Notes: generated by a model not told the origin, from the letters alone. A stretch of 64,000 nt of DNA from Pyrrhosoma nymphula (GCA_963573305.1 OY754330.1:6200001-6264000), one strand, 5' to 3'; positions 1 through 12,430 are shown, numbered from the stretch's first letter. Numbers and translations are program-made.

Positions 1-1348
1 AATGAAAGTTTGAATTAGGGTTTCTGAAATAGTAGGTTGGGTAACCTGATGTTTGAACTACGTAACGGTGTATTTCACAGGTTGGTAAGCATGCACCTGC
101 GCGTAGAAATGAGTGTCAAAGTGAGAGAATTGCGGAGCACTGGTCCCACGGACGCATAGACGCCGAATTGGACGGTCGATTTGAAACTATTAGTACAGCA
201 TACTAGTGTCCTCTATTTTATTTTTTAAACTTTCAATCGATTGAAATAAGCAAGTAGAGTGTGAATATGATTTTAAAATTTATTTTTTAAAGAAAATACG
301 CGTGGAGTAATTAATTATCACGAATGAAAATTTATCGATTTTTCAAAATGAAAAGTTTTAATTATTTAGAGAATATTTATATAATCGGACGGAATCGTAT
401 CGTATTTTTGAGACATATTATTCATTTAAGTATGAGCTAGAGATTGTAAAATAAATCAACTGTCATTGAGTTGCAGAAGGACTGTTACAATATAAGAATT
501 ATTATGCACGAGAGGCGGATAGGAAATTCATCCGGCCGCTATGGCCGCATGGCAACGGGTAAACTATAATATAAATAATTTCAATCATGGAAAGCAAATG
601 CAAGTACCGTAAATAATATCTGTTTATGGAGTCATTACCAGTTTGTAATAAGTCAAATTTGGATGCAATATGTATTATGTCCACTCTTTGGTACAAATTT
701 CAAAAATCTCAGCCCTGTGAAACTTCTGTGCAAATCGTATCATTTTTTTCTATGAAACATGAAAATATTTTGCAAAGGTGATTGCAAAAATAATTTTGTA
801 AATTTTATAGCAGATTCATTTTCAACGACCGTCTCAATTTACGTGAACATTTTTAATTTGATTCGTTCTGATTATTCTACTGAAAAATAATTTTATTGTC
901 AAAAATTGTAAAAATAATAAAATTTGCCAAAAAATCATAAAATACAATAAATATTGCAAATTTGATATCAGCATCCATTTAAGCAATCTCAAAAACATAC
1001 ACATGCCTATTTTGGAGTTGATTGTAAAATGTTTGGATTTTGTCCGTCTAAAGTGGTATTTGGCCCCACTGTGCGCCGTGGAGCAACATACGTCATTGAC
1101 GAATATTTGTGATTAAAGACCTAGTGCTCGACCTAAATGTACGTAATGTATTTAATTTGATGCTATTGTGTTGTTCTCGGACTTCTTTTTTTGCTTGAGT
1201 TAAATGACCTCGAATTTGCGAGGTCAAACTGAGCTTAACTCCAGGTGACCATCCCCATAATTTTTACCCTCGATGGTCGAATCCACTCCAGTTGTAGGTG
1301 CATGGTGAGGGAGGATTCCGATGGCGTCGTCGGTCGGTGTCAGAACTG
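1..1348. other. AT-rich non-coding sequence
   Basis: No supportable gene. The stretch is AT-rich with stops in all frames and only very short open frames. A small imperfect palindrome around 1208-1226 (GACCTCGAATTTGCGAGGTC) is the only local structure noticed. Confidence 0.6.
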
Positions 1349-1600
1349 TAGTGATGGGCAAAGTCGGTCTTTTGAGAGATCTCGGTCACGCCTATCACTC
1401 CCACTTGTGATTCGATCGTGAGTGTAAGGTCATGAGTGATTGATGTTGCAGCTAGTGATCTATTGAAGTTGCCTACGATTAATGATCTCTCAGGAAATTC
1501 GTGATTGATACAAAATCGTAACGAACGCTGCTCTCGCTGGCCATTCGTGATTCCTAATATAGCCGCATTTGTGACTCACGTATACAAATTCCCGACCACT
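1349..1600 (+). repeat. possible hAT-derived terminal fragment
   Basis: The sequence begins TAGTGATGGGCAAAGTCGG, a terminus typical of many hAT non-autonomous elements, and continues with repeated GTGAT/GAGTGAT motifs of the kind found in subterminal regions of such elements. I could not find the matching right terminus or an 8-bp TSD, so this is either a truncated end or a chance resemblance. Confidence 0.35.
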
Positions 1601-2449
1601 TCCAGACGAGCTAAGAGCCTGGAATTTTTCACGGACCTTCCTTGAAAGAATTCATCGGAGGAAAAAACTCGAAATCATGGAGTTTTTAACCGGAAGTGAA
1701 CAAAAAAAATGGCGGATTTTTGGACTTTTCGAAAAGTAGACTTTCAGTTCTCGCTTCATATCTTTTGAACGGTGGGTCGGATCTGAAATCTGACGGAATT
1801 TTCATAGCGGGGAATTGAATTTTCTTAAACATGCAAAAAACATTGGTGTTCTACGTTCCGTAGTTTTCTCACCAGGCATAACATTTGGTGAATAGTTTCC
1901 ATTTTTTGCGGTTTTCTGACTAATGCTCCTAAACTAGGATTCTGGTTTGAAATCTATTCTTCCCAGGGATTTAGATCTCATCGTGACCTACAACTTCATG
2001 CTTATTGTTTTTTCCTAACTCTTATAGTACTCTGGTAGCATGGTGCCAACGTCGATTTTTGATAGAACTGTCAATTGTTTCTGAAACTTGACATGGGCAT
2101 GCGCCTTGACATGCCCTTTGCAAGTAATTAGTAAAAATCTGGACTTTGCTAACAGTTGGATGGTAACATGGCGCCAAATTCGGATGTTTGTGAAACTTGC
2201 TGTTTTTCGACTGCAGCTTCAAAACTAGAAGTCGGATGTCGAATTTTATGGGCGGTTTTTTTGATATCATTCAGGCCTACAACTTTATTTTATTCGTTCT
2301 TAGGAATTGAAAAGAAATTTCTCATTTTCATTCTTCGTCATTTCGATTCGGCTGTCATCCTAGAGGGGTCAATGCCTTTAGGTTACACTCTCTTTTCTCT
2401 AGAAATATCTTTTTAAAAACCTTGCGCCATTTTTCAACTTTATCTAATT
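1601..2449. other. unassigned sequence
   Basis: Short overlapping open frames on both strands (for example 2022-2270 minus and 2156-2416 plus) show no recognisable motif or consistent coding frame. I see no gene here. Confidence 0.5.
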
Positions 2450-3189
2450 CCATTTATATATTTTTCTTCGATGGGTTCCAACACTTGCTGCGTATTCCCA
2501 AGGGCGGCCTTACTAATTTCAAATTACACGCTTCTCTGTTTGCGATTGGGTGAGCTTACCGCTCGTCCACGGAAGCTACTTTTTCAAGGCTGATCTGATG
2601 TTCTTTCAGTGCGTGCACCTCAGGACAGGTTCGGAATAGCGCGGTATGACGTCATGCTAGTTGTCTGGCTGTCTGTCTTCTAGAAGCTGCTCTCTTTCGC
2701 TTCCGATGCTCGTGGTGTGTGTGGCCTTAGCATCCTTCATTAGAAGGTGTGAGGGGACTTAATAGCGGCAGTGAAGAGAAATCTTCTTTAACCTCCCTTC
2801 AATGTTGCCGCAAAGAATATTCCATGCCTACATTTTTGAACGTTTGATTGTCTCTCTATACCTGCGTTGGGCCTTGTTGGACCTGTGTTGAGGCTTGGCC
2901 GTTCGTTTTGCTTTATTAAAAAGTCTTCTGGACAGTTTCCTGAGGCTTTCAAGTTCGGCTCCTCACCAAGGAAGATTCTTTTTTCCTTCCCTGGTTTTAA
3001 GTGGGCAGCTTTTTCATAGGCTGAGATGACAGCGTCTTGGAGCTATACCACAGGCGCCTCAGCCTCCTCCTCGTAGTGAACGTGAACATAGGGGCCTTTG
3101 AAATTGCCCCTTCCAGTTATTTTCAGTATGATTCCCAATTAGTTGTTTTGGGATTCCTGTATGCTGCTGTTCGGTTTTCACCCTTCCTG

Positions 3190-3849
3190 ATAGTCAATTG
3201 GATGTACCGGTGATCATACAAGGATACCTCCTCTGACACTCTCTCCAGCCATTTATCATTTGTATACGTTTTTGGAACATAGTGTAATGTCTATCACTTC
3301 CTGCCTAGCTCTGTTCATGAAGGTCGGTTTTGATCCTCTATTGAGTACAAACAGGTCATTAGTCATTAGGAATTACGGTACGGATCTATCCCTGGAGTTG
3401 ACAACCGAGCTCTCCCACTCAGTGTGTTGGGAGTTGGCGTCGTATCCATCCAGCAGATCCCAGTTTCTAAAGTGGCATTTTCTCACCAGTTCCTCCAGCT
3501 CATGAGATGGTGGAGATTTCGGCGATTCATATTGGAGATATACGGAGCAAGCCACTATCTCTCTTGATCTCTAAAGGACAGCATAACTACAGAAAGGTCT
3601 CTTGAGAAAAATTGGGGTATAAGTCTAGCATGCACCCACTTGACATATCTACAAGAACTTTGTATTTCAGCTGAGGCACAGGAAAAGAGTACCTCCAGTC
3701 ACACGTAGTCCACTGATTTTGCCCTTATGGATCGAGTGTTCCTGAATAAGGGCCACCTTTGACTTACCTTCAGAGAGGCTCCTCTGTAGAACCCTCGAGG
3801 CAGCTCTGTAGTGATGCAGATTTATTTGAAGGAAGATCAGCACCGCCAT
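3190..3849 (-). pseudogene. LINE AP-endonuclease domain remnant
   Basis: Would encode the apurinic-like endonuclease that nicks target DNA for target-primed reverse transcription. The N-terminal block is at 3849-3667 (FLQINLHHYRAASRVLQRSL, then KVALIQEHSIHKGKI). The middle block is at 3555-3373 (ELEELVRKC...DGYDANSQHTEWES...NSRDR). A further block at about 3350-3260 contains EVIDITLC. The blocks lie in different frames, so the gene is inactive. D/N/H positions match the R1/LOA endonuclease pattern, with CDANAHH altered to YDANSQH. Confidence 0.65.
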
Positions 3850-4950
3850 GGATCCGCCTTCCCTGCCCTAACTGCTGCTTAATTGCTCTTGGGGAGGACT
3901 CGGCATCAGATTTACCCGACCCTGCAGCCGAGTCCATCGTCTGCTCTGCCTTCCCCACAAGCTTATAACCGAACTTTTGGAGGCCTAATGAGTTTATGAA
4001 ACCCGGGCCCGAGATCTTCTCTATAGATGGATTTTCCACTCCTGGAACCAAGCGAGTGCCCTTTTCGGCCTCGCTCCGCTCATACACCCTCCATAAATCG
4101 GTCCTTAGGCCCGGATTAACTTTAACGATTCGGCTGATGAGATCCCCGGTACTCACAACGAGTCAGACGAGTCGGTCCGGCGACCAAAGCCATCAGCCTC
4201 CTCCTTTTGATGAGGAATTCAGCATCCACTACCTGGAAGGAAACTCCCTCAATCTATCCCTGGTAATTAGCCATGCCCTTAAGCTAAGTTTCTGCCTGGG
4301 TAGCGAGCGGGGATGATGGCCATCCTATTTCCACCCTTAGCCGTCTCCGCAAAGGAGCCTTAGTGGTTTTGGCCTTTTTGCGGTCCTGGGCTGTAGGCGT
4401 TTCCCCAGGAGTCCTAGTCATCTTTCCAGACCTATATTTGGGTTCTTTATCCCCTTGACTTCCTTCTGGACTCTGTGTGCAAACTCGTTGAGCCTCAGAC
4501 GGGGGTCCCTTGTTTTCTCCAGCAGCCAGGTTCGCTGCCTCTCCCACTTCCTCCGCTTCATTGCTGCTCCGCTGCTTTTGGAGAAAGTGGGGAGACTTAT
4601 CATATTAGATGCCATGCTCCCATTACAATATTATTGGATGCGTTTGAGTACAGTTCCTCCCCCTTTCGGAGGAGTATATGGCCCGAGCCCTTCTTCATCG
4701 TGGAAAACGAGATTCCCGACGATAGAGACTCTTCTCCGGAGTCAGGAAGGGCTTTAAGGAAATTGGCTTTCCCCGCGACACGGCCTGCCAGTTTAAGGAT
4801 TAGAGGAGAGCCTCACTCCAGGAGGTGGTGGTGGTATGGAGGCCCCATGATAGGGCCCTGCCAGGGAAAGGGTATCCTCAGTGTTCTCCGAGGGGGGCAC
4901 TTTGGATGGGGGTGTCTCCGAAGAGGAGGGTTGACCCAAAGGGTCAACAG
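3770..4950 (-). pseudogene. LINE ORF1 (Gag-like) remnant
   Basis: Minus-strand frames 4156-3770 (128 aa), 4547-4284 and 4615-4418 together read as the ORF1 of the R1/LOA-like element. They are basic, Lys/Arg- and Pro-rich. The C-terminal piece (GDLISRIVKVNPGLRTDLW...) lies directly upstream of the endonuclease ORF, where ORF1 is expected. No CCHC knuckle is visible. The assignment comes mainly from position and composition. Confidence 0.5.
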
Positions 4951-4960
4951 ATGAAGAAAG

Positions 4961-5359
4961 AGTCCCTTTCGGGGCATTCCGTTATATTTTTATAATCGGG
5001 TTCCATATGGTTACCTCGAGTGGCTAGGGAAATGAAGGTCCGCCCATGCAGAGCCCCGCAGACATGGGTCAGGCTAACATAAAACCGGATTTCGCCCAGT
5101 CTCCGGAGTTTCACCTGTCAGCGACTTCTCCGCCCATCCGCAGATGCGGCCATCCTTGGCACAGGGAAGCACCGTGATGATGGGAGCATTTTTTTCGACC
5201 GCCAAGTCTACGTCTGTCATGTTATGCGTAAACCAGGGGAACTTCGAGGAGGGTGTGGTTTGTCACTTCGTATGACGATCTTGGTGCGAGAAAGATTATA
5301 CATTACGCGTCATCCCACCCTGGGATAACATCCCTCGCCCCCAGTAACTTATATGTTTA
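4961..5359. other. unassigned sequence
   Basis: No coding or repeat signature recognised between the LINE relic and the repeat fragment at 5360. Confidence 0.5.
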
Positions 5360-5495
5360 TGGAAATTGCTCGAAAAGTAGTTCGGCAAGGGGTTAGTATT
5401 TCGATAATGTTGAGAATATGAGATTTTTTATCTAAAATGTGGTCAAATTCATCAAATTCAAGGTGAAATGATATCTCGTTCAAACTACCTTAATA
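5360..5495 (+). repeat. truncated copy of dispersed repeat X (3' end)
   Basis: Shares a run of blocks with 60640-60790 (same strand) and 50276-50410 (opposite strand). The blocks are a segment with GCTCGAAAAGTAGTTCGGCA, one with ATCAAATTC, and a terminal CAAACTACC. Only about 135 bp, the right-hand end of the roughly 560-bp element, is present. See the copies near 50.3 and 60.2 kb. Confidence 0.75.
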
Positions 5496-5499
5496 TTTA

Positions 5500-6320
5500 T
5501 GAGCATGGAAACCTCACGTTCTTGGAGAGGCGTGTCTTTCCGACTCCCCGCACTCTTTCTATAGGCTTCGCATTTTGCCTGTTCGATTGCTCCCTTCGTC
5601 CACTTTTTCATCCCCCCCCCTTCCCCTTATAAAGGGCGCTTACCCTGTCCCCTTCCCTTGCCCCCCGTATTCTCTGCGTGACAAGTCTGAGAGATCCTCA
5701 AAATATCCTGCCGTACACGTAGTAACCTTTCTACTTTTACTGTCGTCATTTCGACCTCCGACTTAACCCTCGCTTTCCATCGTCTGCTATAAGGAAGAAG
5801 AGCATGGCGGTCGTTTCTTGTGAGAACATGGGCGCTGGTATGTGCCTTTATGTTTGTGTGCGTGTGTGTGTATGTGAGTGTGCGCAGGGGGACTTTTTTT
5901 TCATTCTCGGGGGCGGTTAAGGGGGAAGAGGTAGAGGGAGGAAGAGGAGGGGGGGAGACATGTTGGGGACGTAATATGGACTACGTTCCTCACGCTCCCG
6001 AGAAGTTGTTGTCCTTGTCACTACGGGTCAAGATGCGGTCGCCTTGGAAACGGGGGGTGGGGAGGCGAGGGTGGGTGGGTGGCAGGGGACGGCGGCGGGT
6101 CCACCTGTGCGGGGGAGGGAGAAGGGGAGGGGAAAAAGGGTGCGCTGCCCGCCGTTGTACTGTTTCTGCGATAAGACACGCATGGACACGTCTCTCTCCG
6201 CGTGCGTGGTGGGCGTGCGTGCGTTTGGACGATGCGCTCTCAGCACCTCTTCTTGTTGTAGGTTGTCGTTGTTCTTCGATTGTGTTCTCGTGGGAAAGAG
6301 CGCCGCCCTCGTGACGTGAC
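5500..6320. other. GC-rich, purine/pyrimidine-skewed island
   Basis: CpG-containing GC-rich block with long G- or C-skewed tracts and a GT-rich run (5850-5885), embedded in AT-rich DNA. Several overlapping open frames on both strands reflect the low stop frequency of GC-rich sequence and have low-complexity translations. Could be a host promoter or enhancer. I see no splice-site or TATA evidence that decides it. Confidence 0.5.
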
Positions 6321-7349
6321 GTTGAACTGCATTCTCTTTTCTGTTTGATCGAGAAACAGTTTCGCGGGAACATAAAAGCTCATACGGTCGAGACATTAGG
6401 TATTTCGTAAAAATGTTTCAAACCAGCTGTTACCCGCAATTGCGGTTCATCTTTCGACGGAAACTGTCATCATTGCTGTGCACATATTATAATATCCTGT
6501 GGTCCTTAATGTTTGAATTGACCATTATACTCCAGGAAGTGTTTTAAAAATTCATTCTAAGATCGATCCATAATTCCAAAGAGGAGGCGAGACCCACCGT
6601 GACGCACACTTGAAACTTGATTGTCCGTATATCGTGAGTGCCTTGCGGTGAAGATCTAAATATGTCGATAAATAGTTTGTTACCCCATCGGGAGCCAAAA
6701 GGTTACGGGCAAAAATGTTTTGCCTGTAACCTTTGCTAACTATTCAGAATTTCAAAAAGAAAAATTGACTTCTATTGTCCTAGTGCTAACATTTATTTTA
6801 TTTTTATCAATTATTCTTACCGTACATATCTGTGTTATGAAAGAATCTAGTCAATGCTTACGAATGTACTACTTCTGGAGAAATACCCTTAATAGGGTCT
6901 TAACTATTTCTGTAACTCATGCATGTACAATAGGGTGGGTCGAAAAAATCGAATTTACGAGTATCGAATTACGAATATCGAATAGTGCGGAGAATTTGCG
7001 TATTTGAATGTTTAATATTCGGAAAGATATGGAAAAAATTCATGTTTTATCTTCTGTTAGCGCAAAAGGCCTAAAGTATGAAAAAAATGTAAAAACACCA
7101 AATTTTACATTTTCGCTAAATTTATATAGATTATTCAGAACTTTATTTTAGTGGTCTGATAATAGAATTATATATTTATATTTTCAATCGCGCGCTATAT
7201 TTATTATTTTGATTACCATTTTGAGTTCGCGCGTAAGGCCACAAGTTTGCGAATTTCCGTTAAAAATTATATTTTCACAGTTTTGCAAACAAACGAACTG
7301 TTGTTTTGTTACATATAATTACAAGGCCATCAATTCTTACTCATTTGTT
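6321..7349. other. AT-rich sequence
   Basis: No gene. Around 6925-6985 there is a cluster of related short motifs (TCGAAAAAATCGAA, ATCGAATTACGAATATCGAA) resembling the terminus of an unclassified DNA element. No partner end was found. Confidence 0.4.
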
Positions 7350-8760
7350 ATCACGGGCAATTCAAATATTCAACTTTGATCCGGATACACCACCTTTCAG
7401 CTCTTCTCCTAATTCGAAAACTTATTTTTGCTGAAATATTCCAGAACCCACCATTGGGATGTTGGCATGTATAATTATGTTGGTTAGTTACTATAAGAAG
7501 GACGTTATCTTGAAGTTGGATTGTTAGTCGAATTTTTGCATCAAAGACCTTTGAGTTCAAAGTTGCCCAAATACAGCCATCTCTGTTATCTTTCCTGCAA
7601 ACATTTTCGACGGACTCTGTCACAAGTTTTACACAGCTTTCAACTGCGTTGGGTATGGCTGGGAAAGTTTAAAATTTCAAACTCCGGCGGAGTTTTATTT
7701 TGCAGAAATTATGAAATAATCTCTGCTGTCAAGCTTTCCATCATTGAATTGGGCGACAGCTTACATTTCGTCCAATCAATCAGATCACTGTAGTCCGTAG
7801 CACTGATTTACTGAAAATTTACTGAGGAAGGAGTAGTCAAACGTTCTAACAGATTTCCCCTTAGGCAGTCGATTTCTTGCTTTCAGTATCCTCCTGTAAT
7901 CCAACTCTCGTATGTGTGGTCTCTCATTCACTATCGTAGCAAACAATAATTCCTCTGGAAGACAGAAGTAAGCGTTCCTCTGTATCAAATGATCGATGGT
8001 TTTTAAAAAGCTGTGTAGCAGTTGTGCTGTTATTAGTACGAACTTAAAGATATGCTAAGGACCATATTTTACTGAGTGATATCTCTTAACGTCGAACCAG
8101 AGAAGAGCATACGTCTTCTCCATGCAACTGGAGAGTATTTTCAGTTCGTTCTTAGGACTCGTTTGGTAAATGAACCCGGTATGTCCCGGTTTGCGCAGGC
8201 CAACCATCGGGAATGATTGAGAGGTCTAGGATCTTTCAAGACAGATCTGGAGCACACTATCCTGTCTGAATTTCCCGGAAAATTTCCAGAAGACTCTGTC
8301 GGTCTTTACTGAGATCAGTTTTTGTTACATTGATTTCCTCGGATTCGATTGTTTCCAAATGCACTACAGGTGTTTGCTCATAGCCAGGCAGTTGTTTGCC
8401 AATTTTCCCTCAGAATGATGCTGGTCCCGTCGATTCTCTGTCCAAGTACTCAAACAAATGTCTGTCGGGAAGCTCCTTGAAGTGAAGTAAGCAAATGAAC
8501 CTCTGCTATGGGGACTGAATTTTGACCTCGATGTTACGAATTACACCATTTTTCCACTCTTTGTTTGTCGCTGTGCCATCGCAACCGATTGCTTCCAGTT
8601 TATTAACGTCGAAATCATTATTTTTTTGTAGTTTCGGATGCACTTGGCAAATTTACTTCCAGTTCCACATACTGGTGCAACGCGGCCGATACATTGCACA
8701 TCAGGCTTGCGAATCACGCTTATACGTTCCTCTTTTCTCAATCAGTGGTGCATTTTAGCT
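7350..8760 (-). pseudogene. decayed copy of a repetitive arthropod protein gene
   Basis: The minus strand from about 8740 down to 7350 carries collinear but frame-broken pieces. They include QSVAMAQRQTKSGKMV near 8560, IQRNAYFCLPEELLFATIV, a block reading RPHIRELDYRRILKARNR, PKGKSVRTF (7988-7785), FPSHTQ near 7650, and ENVCRKDNRDGCIWATLNSK (7623-7500). In this order they resemble, from memory, an uncharacterised multi-copy protein family common in arthropod genomes, in which an intact form carries ERN.FF..PENLLLAM, RPH.REL..RRI.KAR, CHTQAVER and ARDGFIRTTL blocks. I do not know its element class. Multiple stops and shifts mark this copy as dead. A protein search with the four blocks would settle it. 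Confidence 0.5.
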
Positions 8761-8984
8761 CCTTTGTTTTCTTGATTTCTGCTTATTATTTTATGAATAA
8801 TCTTTTCTACCATACCAAGTTAATTCCCTTTGTTTCTGTAAGCCGGGGCATTTTTGTACTTCAGCCTCTGGTGTCTTCTGTTTTTCTCATCTTTTGCCGA
8901 TCACTAGCGACGAATGATCTTATGTTTTATCGGCGTATATTGGTAGTGAAGTCTATTCGGGTTCTCCACCGGGTGACACTCTGC

Positions 8985-9040
8985 ATTTCTGCCCACGTTT
9001 CGATGTACGAGTTGTCCATCGTCATCATGCCCCGAAGGTC
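8985..9040 (-). ncRNA. degenerate hammerhead-like core
   Basis: On the minus strand the core reads ATGATGA (9028-9022, first base C replaced), a possible stem II with GATG/CATC arms, then GAAA (9001-8998) and CGTGGGC. One core position is changed, so it would probably be inactive. Considered part of the hammerhead series described elsewhere, but with weaker support and no arms or TSD found. Confidence 0.35.
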
Positions 9041-9270
9041 GAAAAAACTTGGGTTGAACTACTGAAAACGTTGGTACGTGATCTGATGATGGGTTAACGG
9101 GGAAACAGCAGTCGGTGGGTGTCGAAGTAAAAAATGAGAGAGCGCTCATTTAAAAAATGTGCAAATAATGTATCGACGTAGTGTCATAACGGGGAAAGCT
9201 CGTTTCGGGTGCTGAATGATTCATTCAAACAAGTTCTGGTGGACAATGATATCATCTTCCAAAATTTGAA

Positions 9271-9830
9271 ATGCATCCTGCAGTAGGAAGGAATCAAATT
9301 GGGGATATATGTCCAATTCCGTTCACTCCTTCACGCATTGTCTGCCCGTGCTGTGCGCGCCGTGTCCATTGTGGGAGGAGGAGGATGGAGGAACCACCAC
9401 CCGCTGCTGTCGTCATCTTTGCGGGCTGGAAGAGGGCGGGAGGACTGCGTGCGGTCGGGAGAGGGGGAGGTCCCTTCCTTTTCTTTCGGCGCTGGACCTT
9501 CCCTCCTTCTCCTCCTCTTCAAGGGCTCCTCGCGTGTGGTGTGCGAGAGAGAGACCCTCCCACCACTCCCACCTCTTGTCTGTCCGTCTTGAAGGCTCTC
9601 TCCGGCCAAGGACAAAAGGCCTTTCTCTTCTTCTTCCCGCCCAACCCCTCTCTACTCGGTTCGTGTCCATCTCCCGATCATCCCCACCCACTCCCGATCA
9701 CGCCTCTCTGTCCCTCCAAGCCCCGCGTCTCCCTCCACGACGGCAGGTGACGTCCACCTTCATCTCCCCTGCTAAGCAATGCAGCGTTTCCCTCGTAAAG
9801 GCATTCATAGCTCATCTAATCTAGGAATGG
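9271..9830. other. GC-rich island
   Basis: GC-rich block with CT-rich plus strand and many CpG. Overlapping open frames on both strands (up to 171 aa on plus) have low-complexity Ser/Pro/Arg translations without recognisable domains. They are best explained by composition. Confidence 0.5.
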
Positions 9831-10930
9831 CTCATTTGCAGCCCTCGAAATCTATGTGCTTCCTCACCCCGCAATTCTATCTTCCGCAGCTCTCTCCACC
9901 GCTCAGGAAAGACAACCTGTTTCTTGTAATAATTCAGCTCAATGTGATCGTCGGTGGCTTTATTGCCGTGTGCTATGGATTGCCGTTCCTAAGAGTCCTT
10001 CTTATCCATAGCAAGGGGTGTCACGTTGTTATTGTCCCAGAAAGTTAGCTGACAGATGAACTTTCTGATTGTGAAATTTTTTCCTAGAGCATTCAACATT
10101 CATGAAAAATAGGTCCAACCGATCCGGAGGCGGACTGTTAGTAGCTGCCAAGAATACAATCGTCATCATCATCATCATCGGTGGTCGCATCAATCCGACG
10201 ATTGGTTTGTAGCAGTACTTCACTCTCTTCTCCTCCAACCTGTTTCGTTCCTACATAATTAATTATTTACTTTGACGTCCTTCATGATTTGTTTTATTTA
10301 TTTCATTAATTGTTTGTCATCTATAATTCTTCCCATTTACTTCTCCTTCCAATATCATTGTCATTAGGCTGTTGTGTCTCCAAATGTGTCCAGTAGGTTT
10401 GTCTCTCCTTCACCCTTGAGTGTACATTACACTAAGAAAGAGACAGGCGTAGTAATTTTCCACTCTTAAATGTACATTATGTGTACATTATGCTTCTTTT
10501 CTCTCCAGCTCTTCGTAGGAATTCTTCCTTACATCAGAAAGAATTGTTATGTCATCAGTAAGCTGAGGACATTGCCTAAAATGCCTATTTTTTCTTTTAC
10601 TCAGGAAACCAATTTTATGAAGTTATAAGTTCATTTAGGATCATTTATGGCGAAATTAAAGCGATTTGTTACTGCCTAAAAATGCCTATTTTACCTGTTT
10701 ATGCCTTTTTCTGCTGATATCGCCTATTTAAGGGCCTAAAAAAGCAATATTCTTTTCAACGTCGCCAAACGTCTCTTTAGTGCAGAGCTTGTCTGTTATT
10801 TCAGTTCCTTTTTTAATCTATCAAGGTTGAAATAATGTCATTAAACATGCATAAAGAAAAATCATCCTAAGTATTGTTATATAAAAAGTAGAAAAACAAC
10901 TATGGTAATTTTATGTGATGCATACATGCG

Positions 10931-11170
10931 ATGGTTTCAATTGCCAAAACCATTTTTTTGAAGGTACCACTCAGTATTGCTGAGCGTAAAGGCAGATCAA
11001 CTTCAGACAGTATGCCTGAAGTTGATCTGCCTTCACAGCCAGTATTGATATTATGGGGAACATGGCTAAATACTGCATTATACTCTGCAGATAAAATTAT
11101 TGAAATACGTGAGGTATGTGACAGGAATAATGTGCGCCTCCGATACATAACGTCTTTTTCACCCACTTAA
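10931..11170 (+). pseudogene. hAT transposase fragment
   Basis: 80-codon open frame containing LPSQPVLILWGTWLNTALYS followed by KIIEIREVCD. This is the block preceding the catalytic region of hAT transposases. The usual TRWGTW reads LWGTW here. No BED finger and no dimerisation (hATC) domain was found in the element, so it is non-autonomous. A perfect inverted repeat (10990-11031; arms GGCAGATCAACTTCAG) overlaps it. Confidence 0.65.
10988..11032. repeat. short perfect hairpin
   Basis: Arms AAGGCAGATCAACTTCAG and its complement separated by ACAGTATGC. Lies within the hAT fragment, so it may be a micro-inversion or duplication created during element decay. Confidence 0.7.
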
Positions 11171-11699
11171 AGGTACACTATTGGGTCATTCCATGCATGC
11201 CAAGTGGTCTGGTGGTCCCCACTCGACCATCACTCATTTCAATGAAATTCTGTATGGACATTCACTCATATCCCATATAAACATTTGTAAAGTTTTACGT
11301 TCGCCGATGGTATACTTGCTGATATACAGTAATTTGTTTGACCCCGTACCGCAGCCTTCTTCAGTAGGTATGATTATGAGATTTCGGTAACTTTGAGGCA
11401 TAGTATCTCAGGTGATATTTTGATAAGAGAAACAAACATTGGCTATCTTGTACAAAGTTTTGAGCTTTATTAAACAACATAATAAAAATAACTGTAAAAG
11501 CGACCTCCTAGGAAATTCAGGGTGAAACTGGCCCGAAAAATTGCGGATCGAAAAAAATTAAAATTTTGGCTTTTTATATTTCAGGAAGTAAAGGTATAAT
11601 CAACGTGAAACTTTGAGCATGATAACATATCAATACATGGTTTATGAATATAATATTTCATCTTCCTAGTGATTTCCATTAATTTAAAAATCGAGTCAA

Positions 11700-12064
11700 A
11701 ATGTGACACTTTGTAAAAACGCCAAAAATAGGGTATTTTCTCCCCGCTTTTACAAGAAAACACCCTCTGGAATTTCTTTTGGATCATTTTCATTATCAAG
11801 AGAATGATTTTAACCCTCTAAAAAGTAGATCTGGTTTTTCATCGCGGGCATATAAGGCCCTAAAAATAGGGACAACGTTGAGGATAACATTTGTTAAAAC
11901 GACAAAAATAGTTTATTTTCTGCCCGCTCTTACAAAAGAAAGACCTTCTGGATACTCTTTTGAATCATTTTCATTTGAAAGAGCATGTTTCAAACCTCTT
12001 AAAAAAGTAGACTTGGTTTTTCATCGCGAGCACATACGGCCCTAAAAATATGAACAATGTTGAG
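11700..12064. repeat. 182-bp tandem duplication inside the hAT
   Basis: Two diverged units, about 11700-11882 and 11883-12064. They share blocks such as GTAAAAACGCCAAAAATAG/GTTAAAACGACAAAAATAG, GGTTTTTCATCGCG and GGCCCTAAAAATA. The duplication expanded the hAT interior. Confidence 0.75.
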
Positions 12065-12344
12065 AACGTTGCTATGGTGGCGCCAAATGCATTCTGTTGT
12101 TTGTCGTCCTGTTTGTTTTATGTAGACATTTTTAGTATATTGCGTTGGTCAATGGTGACATTGTCACTACCAGTTCAGGCATTTGAACCAGTAACCCCAT
12201 CGCCGTAGGGGTCGCGCCCAATTGCCGTGCAATACCAGCCACGGGTGGATTTCTTGGTTGAGGATCCCAAGCCTACAATTTGGTTTCTTCGACAAGGTTC
12301 CAAATCCTTGTGTGGGTATCTGTCTGGTTCCAAAGCCGAAGGTT

Positions 12345-12430
12345 AAGCCACCTGAAAATGACGTTATAGTACGTCGAAACCCGGGTCGTGCAAATAAAAT
12401 TATCATTGTGGAACCACAAAGTTTAAGTTT
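12345..12430 (+). ncRNA. hammerhead ribozyme relic (type I) with PLE-like tail
   Basis: CTGAAAA (12352-12358; one change from CTGANGA), stem II GACGT/ACGTC (12360-12364/12371-12375), GAAA (12376-12379), palindromic stem III CCCGGG, then TC with predicted cleavage after 12387. The downstream GTGGAACCACAAAGTTTAAG resembles the tail motif of the other foldback elements. The core substitution probably lowers or abolishes activity. It lies within the hAT and must have inserted there or been captured. Confidence 0.65.

Larger units (their letters stand above)
2450..4960 (-). mobile_element. R1/LOA-like LINE relic, minus strand
   Basis: Degenerate non-LTR retrotransposon read on the minus strand. 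Its order is ORF1 (about 4950-3770), AP endonuclease (about 3850-3190), then decayed sequence that may be the start of the RT (3190-2450). Assignment to the R1/LOA group rests on the endonuclease start (LQINLHHYRAA followed by VALIQE) and the downstream CDAN...WGS...NSR block. The frames are broken by several stops and shifts, so this is a dead copy. The RT part is too decayed for me to align, and both borders are estimates; no TSD was found. Confidence 0.65.

Noticed and set aside
5820..6396. Open frames of 91-164 aa on both strands
   Set aside because: They overlap each other on both strands in a GC-rich island and translate to low-complexity sequence; composition explains them.
9309..9824. 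171-aa plus-strand frame
   Set aside because: Overlapped by four other frames in the same GC-rich block, Ser/Pro/Arg-rich, no domain.
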